DNA of 64,000 bases from positions 186,001-250,000 of the forward strand of contig CAWBMS010000007.1 of the NCBI GenBank assembly GCA_963790045.1. Direction: 5' to 3'. The position numbers and the translations under genes are program-made. The notes below the pieces were generated by a model. It was given only the letters and a program-made list of their open reading frames with translations. It did not search any database and had not been told where the DNA came from. This stretch comes from DATKMP01 sp963790045 (GTDB taxonomy: Bacteria; Bacteroidota; Ignavibacteria; UBA10030). This document shows, in pieces, positions 28,545 through 38,200 of the stretch (within the stretch, counting starts at the first letter, position 1; every line of letters starts with the position of its first letter).

Positions 28545-30083
28545 TTATTTTGCAGACTGCTGCTCTTCCTTTCGCCGCTTGGAAGCGACAGCACGATTCA
28601 ACGCTTCCAGATAAGCATTGACGCTTCCGGCAATCACATCGGTGCTGGCGGCGCGGCCATTGTACAGCACGCCGTCAAAATCCACACGAATAAATACTTC
28701 ACCGATTGCATCGTGGCCCGAATGAACGGACTTGATCGAATACTCCGTCAACTTTCCCGTCATTCCGGTGATGCGCTCCACCGCTTTGCACGCAGCATCG
28801 ACAGGCCCGTCGCCTGTTGCCGAATCGATGAGCTTGTTGTTATTCTGGCTCAGTTCAACTGTTGCGGTCGGCATAATATTCGTGCCGCTGGAAATTTGCA
28901 GATTCACAAGCTTATAGACTTCTTCTGCATGATCAATTTCGGATTCGATAATTGCTTCCAGATCTTCATCAAATATTTCTTTTTTCTGATCGGCGATGCT
29001 GCAAAAAAGTTGATATGCTTTTTGCAATTCTTCTTCGTTCAATTGATAACCAAGTTCCTCGTAGCGCTGCTTCAGTGCGTGGCGTCCGGAATGTTTGCCA
29101 AGCACTAGCATGCTGCGTTTCATGCCGACAGATTCCGGCGTCATAATCTCATACGTGATTGGACTTTTCAATACGCCATCTTGGTGAATGCCCGCTTCAT
29201 GCGCAAACGCGTTCGCACCAATAATCGCTTTGTTGCGCTGCACCATCATACCGGTCAAGCTGCTCAGCAACCGGCTGGATTTATAAATTTCTTCTGTTTT
29301 GATGTTGGTTACAACACCGAGATGTTCGTGGCGCGTTTTGATCGCCATAACAATTTCTTCCAGCGATGCATTGCCTGCACGCTCGCCGATGCCGTTGATC
29401 GTGCATTCAATTTGACGCACACCATTCTGAATGGCGGCAATAGAATTGGCAACCGCCAATCCTAAATCGTCATGACAATGCGTACTGAGAACTGCTTTGC
29501 CGATATTCGGCACTCGTTCACGAACCACTTTAAACATGGCACCGTATTCATCTGGCATCGCATATCCGACCGTATCCGGCAAATTCACAATCGTTGCACC
29601 TGCGTCGATCACCGCTTCCACAATTTTGCAGAGATAATCGATGTCGCTGCGTGAAGCATCTTCACATGAAAATTCTACTTCCGGTGATAATGCTTTTGCG
29701 CGCGTTACAGCAACAACAGTATCATCGAATACCTGTTCACGCGTCTTCTTCAATTTATATTTCAAATGAAGATCGGACGTTGCAATGAAGACATGGATGC
29801 GAGGTTTTGCAGCATATTGAATTGCTTCCCACGCGCGATCAATATCTTTTGGAACAGCACGTGCCAATCCGGCGATAGTACAGGTTTTTACCGCCTTCGC
29901 GATTGCTTTCACCGCTTCGAAGTCGCCGTCGGATGTAATCGGGAATCCCGCTTCGATCACGTCCACGCGTAGGAGTTCTAGCTGCCGGGCAAGACGAAGT
30001 TTTTCATTCAAATTCATGCCGCATCCGGGAGATTGTTCTCCATCGCGAAGTGTCGTGTCGAAAATATAAACGCGGTCTTCCAT
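28545..30083 (-). CDS. leuA: 2-isopropylmalate synthase
   Basis: This enzyme condenses acetyl-CoA with 2-oxoisovalerate, the first step of leucine synthesis. It has 512 residues with a DRE-TIM barrel (DTTLRDGEQSPGCGMN at the start and metal ligands in THCHDDLGLAVANS). A linker and a C-terminal regulatory domain follow (about residues 390-505), normally the leucine feedback site, including GDGPVDAACKA. It follows aroF by eight bases. It is distinct from cimA in the same run: only leuA has the NGIGERAGNASLEE stretch and HQDGVLK typical of LeuA. Confidence 0.95.
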   Translation of the reverse strand: MEDRVYIFDTTLRDGEQSPGCGMNLNEKLRLARQLELLRVDVIEAGFPITSDGDFEAVKAIAKAVKTCTIAGLARAVPKDIDRAWEAIQYAAKPRIHVFIATSDLHLKYKLKKTREQVFDDTVVAVTRAKALSPEVEFSCEDASRSDIDYLCKIVEAVIDAGATIVNLPDTVGYAMPDEYGAMFKVVRERVPNIGKAVLSTHCHDDLGLAVANSIAAIQNGVRQIECTINGIGERAGNASLEEIVMAIKTRHEHLGVVTNIKTEEIYKSSRLLSSLTGMMVQRNKAIIGANAFAHEAGIHQDGVLKSPITYEIMTPESVGMKRSMLVLGKHSGRHALKQRYEELGYQLNEEELQKAYQLFCSIADQKKEIFDEDLEAIIESEIDHAEEVYKLVNLQISSGTNIMPTATVELSQNNNKLIDSATGDGPVDAACKAVERITGMTGKLTEYSIKSVHSGHDAIGEVFIRVDFDGVLYNGRAASTDVIAGSVNAYLEALNRAVASKRRKEEQQSAK

Positions 30084-30091
30084 AGTTACTC

Positions 30092-31126
30092 CTATATAAT
30101 TCTGTTTTCTAATGCCGACAATTTTTTCACCCAGACCATCAATTCTTCAAATTGGTTGGGATAGAGTGATTGCGCTCCGTCGGAGAACGCTTTTTCGGGA
30201 TTCGGGTGAACTTCAATAATCAATCCGTCTGCGCCGGCAGCAATTGCTGCTTTCGACATCGGCGTTACGAGACTGCGAACGCCTGTGCCGTGACTCGGAT
30301 CGGCAATGATCGGCAGGTGACTTAATTCTTTCAATGCCGGAATTGCGGAAAGGTCGAACGTGTTGCGCGTGTAATCTTCGAACGTGCGAATGCCGCGTTC
30401 GCATAAAATGACACGCCCGTTGCCTTGCGACAAAATATATTCTGCAGACATCAGCCATTCTTTGATGGTGCTGGATAAGCCACGTTTCAATAAAATTGGT
30501 TTTTGATATTTGCCGACTTCTTTGAGCAGCGCAAAGTTTTGCATATTGCGCGCACCCAATTGTAAAATATCTGCGTACTCGGCGACACGCGGCACATCAG
30601 TCGGCGTAATAACTTCGGTGATAATCGGTAAGCCGGTTTTTTCGCGCGCCTCTGCAAGCAGCTTCAATCCTTCTTCTTCCAATCCTTGAAAACTGTACGG
30701 CGATGATCTTGGCTTGAACGCGCCGCCGCGTAAAATTCTCGCGCCGGCTTTTTTCACCTGCTCTGCGGCCAGCAACAATTGCTCGCGGCTTTCTACCGAA
30801 CACGGTCCCGCCATCACGACAAAATGTCCATCACCGATAATAATCGGCGCAGAACCGTCGGGCGCAGGAATGGTGATAGACGTGCGCGACCCTCGCCACT
30901 CGCTGCTGGCAAGTTTGTACGGCTTCAAAATCGGAACGACGCTTTCAACGCCATCCAACGAATCCAGCGCAAGCAAACGTTCTTTGCCGCGTTCATCGCC
31001 GACGCATGCAATCACCGTCCGCAGTTCACCGTAAATGGGATGAACTTGAAATCCTAATTCCTGCACTTCCGCAAACACATGTTCGATCTGCTGCTGGCTT
31101 GCGCCATGTTTCATAACAATAATCAT
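30092..31126 (-). CDS. aroF: DAHP synthase (3-deoxy-7-phosphoheptulonate synthase)
   Basis: This enzyme joins phosphoenolpyruvate and erythrose 4-phosphate, the entry to aromatic amino acids. It has 344 residues. An N-terminal ferredoxin-like regulatory domain (about residues 1-70) precedes the KDO8P-type barrel with VMAGPCSVES, LRGGAFKPRSSPYSFQG and PIIADPSHGTG. This is the Thermotoga/Bacillus-like type. The start ATG 31126 overlaps the cimA stop as ATGA, so translation is coupled. Its presence in a branched-chain operon is unusual and may coordinate overall amino-acid supply. Confidence 0.93.
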   Translation of the reverse strand: MIIVMKHGASQQQIEHVFAEVQELGFQVHPIYGELRTVIACVGDERGKERLLALDSLDGVESVVPILKPYKLASSEWRGSRTSITIPAPDGSAPIIIGDGHFVVMAGPCSVESREQLLLAAEQVKKAGARILRGGAFKPRSSPYSFQGLEEEGLKLLAEAREKTGLPIITEVITPTDVPRVAEYADILQLGARNMQNFALLKEVGKYQKPILLKRGLSSTIKEWLMSAEYILSQGNGRVILCERGIRTFEDYTRNTFDLSAIPALKELSHLPIIADPSHGTGVRSLVTPMSKAAIAAGADGLIIEVHPNPEKAFSDGAQSLYPNQFEELMVWVKKLSALENRII

Positions 31127-32720
31127 ATCGGCTTTTTTACTTCCTCTGTTTGCGGTTCGACTTTCATTAAATAATAGTAGATGCTGTCCACGAGCGCTTT
31201 CCAGCTCGCTTCGATAATGTTCGGCGAAACGCCGACGGTATTCCACGTTGAATGTGAATTGCGTGTGGTGATGAGCACGCGAACTTTTGCGCTCGTACCA
31301 TCCTGGCCGTCGAGTACCACGTAACTTTGTAATCGCTCAACACAATTTTTTTCAGTTCGGGATAAAACTTTTCCAACGCTTTACGCAGCGCTTGATCAAG
31401 CGCATCAACCGGGCCGTTACCGACCGCCGCAGTGATTTCTTCTTGCCCTTTGACACGGACTTTAACCAGAGCTTCGCACAACGGTTCGACATTTTCTTCT
31501 TGTTTGTCGATGATGACTTTGAATCCGCTCAACTCAAAAAAATCCTGCCAATCATTCAACTGTTGTTTGATTAACAACTCCAGTGATCCATCGGCATCTT
31601 CATAATGATATCCGCTGAATTCTTTTTCTTTCACGCTGTTGACGATTTGCTGCACTTGTTTGGAATTTTCATCGAGTTCGATTCCAAGCTCCTGCGCTTT
31701 GAACAAAATATTACTCTTGCCGGAAAGATCGGACACCAGCACACGGCGATGATTGCCGACGGCTTCGGGAACAAGATGTTCGTACGTTACCGGATCTTTC
31801 ATCACCGCGCTGACGTGCACACCGCCTTTGTGCGCAAACGCGCTGTGTCCAACGAACGGCAAATGTTTGGGATGCGAAAGATTTGCAAGATCGGCGACGA
31901 ACCGTGAAACATCTGTCAGGTGTGCAAGCTCCTGTGCATCCACACAACGATAGCCCATTTTTAATTGCAGATTTGGAATGATGGAACACAAATTGGCATT
32001 ACCGCATCGTTCGCCGTATCCGTTAATCGTTCCTTGCACCTGTACCGCGCCGTGTTGAATGGCAGCAAGAGAATTTGCCACCGCGAGTTCGCCGTCGTTG
32101 TGAGTGTGAATGCCGATGTTGCCTTCGATCTGTGCACGAACTTCCTTGACTATTTTGCTGATTTCACTTGTCAACGTACCGCCGTTAGTGTCGCACAACG
32201 TAATCGTATCTGCGCCGGCACGTTTTGCCGCGTGCACAGTCTTCAAAGCATAGTCAGCATTGTGTTTGTATCCGTCAAAGAAATGTTCCGCATCGTAAAC
32301 TACTTCTCGTCCCTGCGCTTTGAGATATGCGACAGAATCTTCGATCAGATCCAAATTTTCTTGCTCGGAAATTTGCAGCGCTGCATGCACATGCAACAGC
32401 CACGATTTTCCGAAAATGGTAATGACCGGCATTTCTGTTTCGAGTAATGCACGGAGATTCGGATCATCTTGCGGTTTATTTTTGGCGCGGCGCGTGCTAC
32501 CGAATGCAACAATTTTTGCTTGCAGCAAATTCAATTCTTTGGCGCGGCGGAAAAATTCCATATCACGCGGATTCGAGCCGGGCCATCCACCTTCGATATA
32601 GTGAATGCCGAATTCATCCAGCCGCTGCGCAATTTTCAATTTATCATCGACAGAAAAATTGACATCTTCGCTTTGCGTACCATCCCGGAGTGTCGTATCA
32701 TACAAAAAAATTTGTTTCAT
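31123..32720 (-). CDS. cimA: (R)-citramalate synthase, broken by two inserted bases
   Basis: This enzyme condenses pyruvate and acetyl-CoA to citramalate, giving 2-oxobutyrate for isoleucine without threonine deaminase. The DRE-TIM barrel opens YDTTLRDGTQSEDVNFSV and has HTHNDGELAVANS; FGKSWLLHV and NGYGERCGN are typical of CimA. The C-terminal domain breaks at 31314-31325. Deleting one duplicated base at each of two adjacent GTAC sites gives DYKVRVLDGQDGT, the family consensus, and about 532 codons. The start is ATG 32720, since the longer reading begins in the ilvC tail. No ilvA is seen in the window. Confidence 0.92.
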
Positions 32721-32779
32721 AAGCGATCTTCCAAGTTTTACGGTGAATGTGAAATTTTCATTTTCATCGTTCTGCGTTG

Positions 32780-33836
32780 TTACTTCTTCCAATTCTCCGG
32801 ACGCAACGAACGAACTGCTTCGCCGGCTTTCCACATTTCGGAGTTGTGCCACTCGGCGAGTTCCGCATCCAATTTTTCACGATAATCCGGCGCACCGCAA
32901 GTGCTTAACACGCGCGCAGTTTCGACACCTTGCTGCACATCGCGATAGAGCAATTCAAACAACGGCTTCGTTACACCTTCAAATTTTTTCGACCAATCCA
33001 ACGCGCCGCGCTGTGCAGTCGTACTGCATGCTGCAAACATCCAATCCATTCCGTTCTTTCCAACCAACGGATATAAACTTTGCGTTGCTTCTTCAACGGT
33101 TTCGTTGAATGCTTCGCTTGGCGAATGTCCCATCGAACGCAGCACATCGTATTGCGCTTTCATCAATCCGGCAATTGCGCCCATCAACACACCGCGTTCA
33201 CCGGTAAGATCGCTCAGTACTTCTTTTTCAAATGTTGTCGGGAATAAATATCCCGAACCGATAGCGATACCAAGCGCAATCGTGCGTTCGGTACGCTTTG
33301 CCTGTTGCATCTTGAAAAATTGCAAAACTTGCATTGATGCCGCTACCCGCGAGATAATTTGTTCGCACGGTACGTCCGGAACCTTTTGGCGCGACTAAGA
33401 TCACGTCAACATCAGCAGGAGGAACGACGCCGGTTTGTTCTTTGAACACGACCGAAAAGCCGTGCGAAAAATACAGCGCTTGCCCTTTGCGTAAATTGGA
33501 TTTGATGATCGGCCATTGTTCTTTTTGTCCTGCATCCGAAAGAAGATACTGCACTACCGTTGCCTTGCGCGTTGCTTCACCAATATCATTAAATAAATTC
33601 TTTCCTTCCACCCAGCCGTCGGCAATCGCTTCCTTCCAGCCCTTGCCGCCTTTGCGTTGGCCGACAATAACGTTGATACCGTTGTCCCGCAAGTTCAACG
33701 ATTGACCGTATCCTTGCGGACCGTAACCGAGAATTGCGACCACTTCGTTTTTCAAAACTTCTTTTGCTTTGGAAAGTGGAAACTCTTCGCGCGTGACCAC
33801 TTCTTCTTTTGTTCCGCCAAAATTTATAGATGCCAT
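32780..33836 (-). CDS. ilvC: Ketol-acid reductoisomerase, broken by one inserted base
   Basis: This enzyme converts acetolactate or acetohydroxybutyrate to the dihydroxy acids using NADPH and Mg. The class I enzyme has GYGPQGYGQSLNLRDNG for cofactor binding, VAPKGSG and the C-terminal helical domain (SGYLFPTTFEKEVLSDLTGERG, the metal-binding E and D residues, ENGMDW-like NGMDWMFAACSTTAQRG). The reading shifts at 33289-33293. Removing one C beside GTAC restores QDATGKAYERTIALGIAIGS and 352 codons. The sequence is closest to the form seen in Bacteroidota (recollection). It lies 39 bases after gltD. Confidence 0.93.
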
Positions 33837-33875
33837 CGTTGCTCCTTTTTTCTTCTTTGTATGTTTTAAAATTAT

Positions 33876-35297
33876 TTAGGGAAGCGTACTTGTTCCCATT
33901 AAAAAAGTATCGACACATTTTGCCGCCTTGCGCCCTTCGGTAATTGCCCAGACGACCAGCGACTGACCGCGGCGCATGTCGCCGGCAGAAAATACACATG
34001 GTACCGACGTCATGTAGTTTGCATCGGTGGCAATATTGCCGCGTGCATCTAACTTCATGCCCAGTTCATCCAGCATTCCGGTTTTTGTCGGGCCGGTAAA
34101 GCCCATTGCAATCAACACTAAGTCGGTTTCGATCACGAATTCTGAACCGGGAATCTGTTCAAACTTCGGCGGCGGACCGACACGCACCGCATGCAGTTTC
34201 GTTACTTGACCATTTCCATCGCCTTCGAATTTTGTCGTTGCAATCGCCCAATCGCGGATGCCTCCTTCTTCATGCGAACTTTCCGTACGCAATTGCAGCG
34301 GCCACAACGGCCACGGCGTGGAAGGCGAACGATCAATAGGCGGCTTCGGCATGATTTCTATTTGATGAACAGATTTTGCTTTTTGCCGCAAGCTGGTTCC
34401 GAGACAATCCGCACCGGTATCACCGCCACCGATAATGACAACGCGTTTTCCGGTAGCAAGAATTTCTTTCGCCGGATCGATGGCATCTCCTGCAACACGA
34501 TGATTTTGCTGCGGTAAAAATTCCAGCGCAAAGTGGACGCCTTTCAATTCGCGTCCCGGTACATTCAAATTGCGCGGTGACTCGGAACCCCCGCACAGCA
34601 ACATTGCATCGTATGACCGGCGCAGTTCATCCGCAGAAATATTTCCGCCGACATACGCCTTCGTGGCAAACACAATTCCTTCCGCCTGCATTTGTTCGAC
34701 GCGGCGGTCAATGATGTACTTTTCTAATTTGAAATCAGGAATTCCGTAGCGTAACAATCCGCCGATGCGGTCATTTTTTTCAAACACCGTTACGTGATGT
34801 CCGGCGCGATTCAACTGCTGTGCGGCTGCCAATCCCGAAGGACCGGAACCGATGACCGCAACAGTTTTTCCTGTTCGCTTGCGCGGCGGTTCCGGACGAA
34901 TCCATCCTTGCGCAAACGCTTGATCGATAATTGTTCGCTCGATGACTTTGATCGTTACCGGCGGTTCGTTAATTCCCAACACGCATGCCGTTTCGCACGG
35001 AGCAGGGCAAACACGTCCGGTAAACTCTGGAAAATTATTCGTCGCATGCAAAACGCGAATTGCTTCTTTCCATCGGTTGCGATAGACCAGATCGTTCCAG
35101 TGCGGAATAACATTGTTCAGCGGGCATCCGTTGTGACAAAACGGAATGCCGCAGTCCATACAACGCGCGCCTTGTGTTTGCACTTTCTGCGTTGGAAATT
35201 CTACATATACGTCGCGCCAGTCGTTCACGCGTTCGGCAACATTACGTCGCGCCGGCACCTCGCGTTGATATTCCATAAATCCTGTCGGCTTACCCAT
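33876..35297 (-). CDS. gltD: Glutamate synthase small subunit
   Basis: This FAD/NADPH subunit supplies electrons to GltB. It has 473 residues. The N-terminal Cys-rich domain (CMDCGIPFCHNGCPLNN and CPAPCETACVLG) holds the iron-sulfur clusters. The FAD site is VIGSGPSGLAAAQQL and the NADPH site is IIGGGDTGADCLGTS. The start is ATG 35297, six bases after a perfect AAGGAGG, inside the end of gltB; the two overlap by eight bases. With GltB it makes two glutamates from glutamine and 2-oxoglutarate, feeding the transaminations of the run. Confidence 0.95.
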   Translation of the reverse strand: MGKPTGFMEYQREVPARRNVAERVNDWRDVYVEFPTQKVQTQGARCMDCGIPFCHNGCPLNNVIPHWNDLVYRNRWKEAIRVLHATNNFPEFTGRVCPAPCETACVLGINEPPVTIKVIERTIIDQAFAQGWIRPEPPRKRTGKTVAVIGSGPSGLAAAQQLNRAGHHVTVFEKNDRIGGLLRYGIPDFKLEKYIIDRRVEQMQAEGIVFATKAYVGGNISADELRRSYDAMLLCGGSESPRNLNVPGRELKGVHFALEFLPQQNHRVAGDAIDPAKEILATGKRVVIIGGGDTGADCLGTSLRQKAKSVHQIEIMPKPPIDRSPSTPWPLWPLQLRTESSHEEGGIRDWAIATTKFEGDGNGQVTKLHAVRVGPPPKFEQIPGSEFVIETDLVLIAMGFTGPTKTGMLDELGMKLDARGNIATDANYMTSVPCVFSAGDMRRGQSLVVWAITEGRKAAKCVDTFLMGTSTLP

Positions 35298-38200
35298 GGA
35301 CAACCTCCTTTGTTGCTGCGGGTGTTATTGTCGGTTTTTGTTCTGCAGATTTCAACGGCACACCGAGCACTCGCTTGTAATCATGCGGGAAGACTTTTAT
35401 AAACTGGGAAACTTTTTCTTTCCATGTTTTCAAAATCAATTGACCGCGTTTGCTTCCCGTTAATTCTACATGTTTTTTGATGAGACGATGAACGAGATAT
35501 TGATCGTCTTCGGTTAATGATTCCAGATCGACTATCGTATGGTTGCAGCGCAATGAAGCAAAGTCTCCAGCTTCATCCAGCACAAATGCTAATCCGCCGG
35601 ACATACCCGCGGCAAAATTTTTACCGGTATTTCCAAGCACGACCACGATGCCGTTCGTCATATATTCGCAGCCGTGAGCACCGACCGTTTCCACAACGGC
35701 CGTTGCACCAGAATTGCGAACCGCAAACCGTTCGCCGGCCTTTCCACAGAAAAACACTTCGCCGCTTGTTGCGCCATACAACACGACATTACCGACGATG
35801 GAATTTTCTTCAGGCACAAATGTCGATCCTTTCGGCGGATAAATAACAAGGCGTCCACCGGACAATCCTTTACCGACATAATCGTTCGCGTCGCCTTCCA
35901 ATGTAAATGTGATGCCTTTCGACAAGAACGCACCAAAACTTTGTCCCGCCGATCCGTTGAATTTAAATTTGATCGTATCGTCCGGCAAACCTTCTGAACC
36001 ATACTTCGCGGCAATTTTCCCGCTCAAGGTTGCACCGACCGTACGATGTATGTTGCGGATGGCAAATATTTTTTCCACCGGCGTTTTCTGTTCGATAGCA
36101 TCTTTCGCTGCTTCGATCAATTGAATATCTAATGCGCCTTCCAATCCATGCTCCTGCGCAATTAAACAGCGACGTCCAACGCGTGATGGAACGGTTGGCG
36201 GATGGAGAATCGACGACATATCGATGCCTTTTGCTTTCCAGTGTTCCGGCACCGATCGCGCGTGCAGCATATCAACGCGGCCGATCATATCATCCATTTT
36301 GCGGAAGCCGAGCTTTGCCATCAATTCACGAACTTCTTCAGCGATGAAGAAAAAGAAATTGATAACGTGTTCCGGTTCACCTTTGAATTTTTTACGCAGT
36401 GTTTCATCCTGCGTTGCAATGCCGACCGGGCATGTATTCAAATGACACTTGCGCATCATAATACATCCCATGGCAATAAGCGGCATGGTTGCAAACCCGA
36501 ATTCTTCCGCACCAAGAAGCGCCGCAATCACAACATCGCGTCCTGTTTGTAATTTTCCATCGGTCTGCAATCGAACACGGCTGCGTAAATCGTTCATCAC
36601 CAGCACTTGCTGTGTTTCAGCAAGACCGAGCTCCCACGGAATTCCTGCGTGCTTAATCGACGTGAGCGGCGATGCACCGGTTCCACCGTTATCGCCGCTG
36701 ATGAGAATTGAATCGGCATGCGCTTTGGCAACACCTGCCGCAACAGTTCCAACACCGACCTCCGAAACAAGTTTCACCGAAATTTTTGCTTTCGGATTCA
36801 CGCTCTTCAAATCATAAATCAACTGTGCCAGATCTTCGATTGAATAAATATCGTGATGCGGCGGCGGCGAAATTAATGCAACACCGGGAATTGAATGGCG
36901 TGTCTTCGCAATAATCTTATCGACTTTGTGTCCTGGTAACTGTCCGCCTTCGCCGGGTTTTGCACCTTGTGCAATCTTAATTTGAATTTCATCGGCATTC
37001 ATCAGATAGTTTGCCGTAACGCCGAATCTGCCGGAAGCAACCTGCTTGATGGCGCTTCTGCGCAATTCGCCGTTCGCATCAGGATGAAAGCGTTCTTCTT
37101 CTTCTCCGCCTTCGCCGGTATTCGATTTTCCGCCGATGCGGTTCATCGCAACAGCAAGCGTTTCGTGCGCTTCTTTGCTGATCGAACCGTACGACATAGC
37201 TCCCGTTACAAATCGCTTCACAATTTCTTTCGCCTGTTCAACTTCTTCAATCGGAATACTTTTTGTGTTTTCGTTGAACTCCATCAATCCGCGCAGCGTG
37301 TACAACTGTTTGCTTTGATCGTTGAGGAACTGCGAATATTCTTTGAACGACTTGTAATCATTGATGCGCACCGCTTGCTGCAATTTCGTAATAGTAAACG
37401 GATTGACAAGATGACGCTCGCCGTTTGCGCGATAATAATAATTGCCGCCCAGATCGAGTTCCGTATCTGCTTCCGTCAACGGACGATATGCAAATTGATG
37501 TTTCATCTCGGCTTCTTTCACCAGCACGCCAAGATCAATTCCTTCAATGCGCGATGCCGTTCCGGTGAAATATTTTTCGATAAGATTTTTATTCAATCCG
37601 ATGGCTTCAAAAATTTGCGCGCCACGATAACTTTGCAGCGTCGAAATTCCCATCTTGGAAAATACTTTGAGCAATCCTTTATCGACGGCCTTCTTGTAAT
37701 TCTTCACCGCATGTTCAGCATCCAATCCTTGTGGTAATCGCCCTTTATTGGCGAGATCTTCCAGCGTTTCAATTGCCAGATATGGATTGATGGCGCTTGC
37801 GCCATAACCGATGAGCAGACAATAATGCATGATTTCGCGCGGCTCGCCGGTTTCAATCACCAAGGCCGCTTGTGTTCGCGATTCTTCTCGCACAAGATGA
37901 TTGTGTACCGCGGTCAATGCAAGCAAACTTGGAATCGGTGCATATTCTTCATCGTGTCCGCGGTCCGAAAGAATAATGATCGAATAGCCGGATTGAATGG
38001 CCAGCGAAGCACGCCGGCATAAACCGTCTAATGCGCGTTCTAATTCTTGTTCTCCGCCATGAACACGGAACAACATCGGCAGTGTGGTCGCAAGAAAATC
38101 GCCCTGCGACACACGCCGCAATTTTTCCAGCTCGCTGTTTGTTAAGATCGGATGATCTAATTTTAACGTGTGGCAATGATGCGGCGTTTCATCTAAAATA

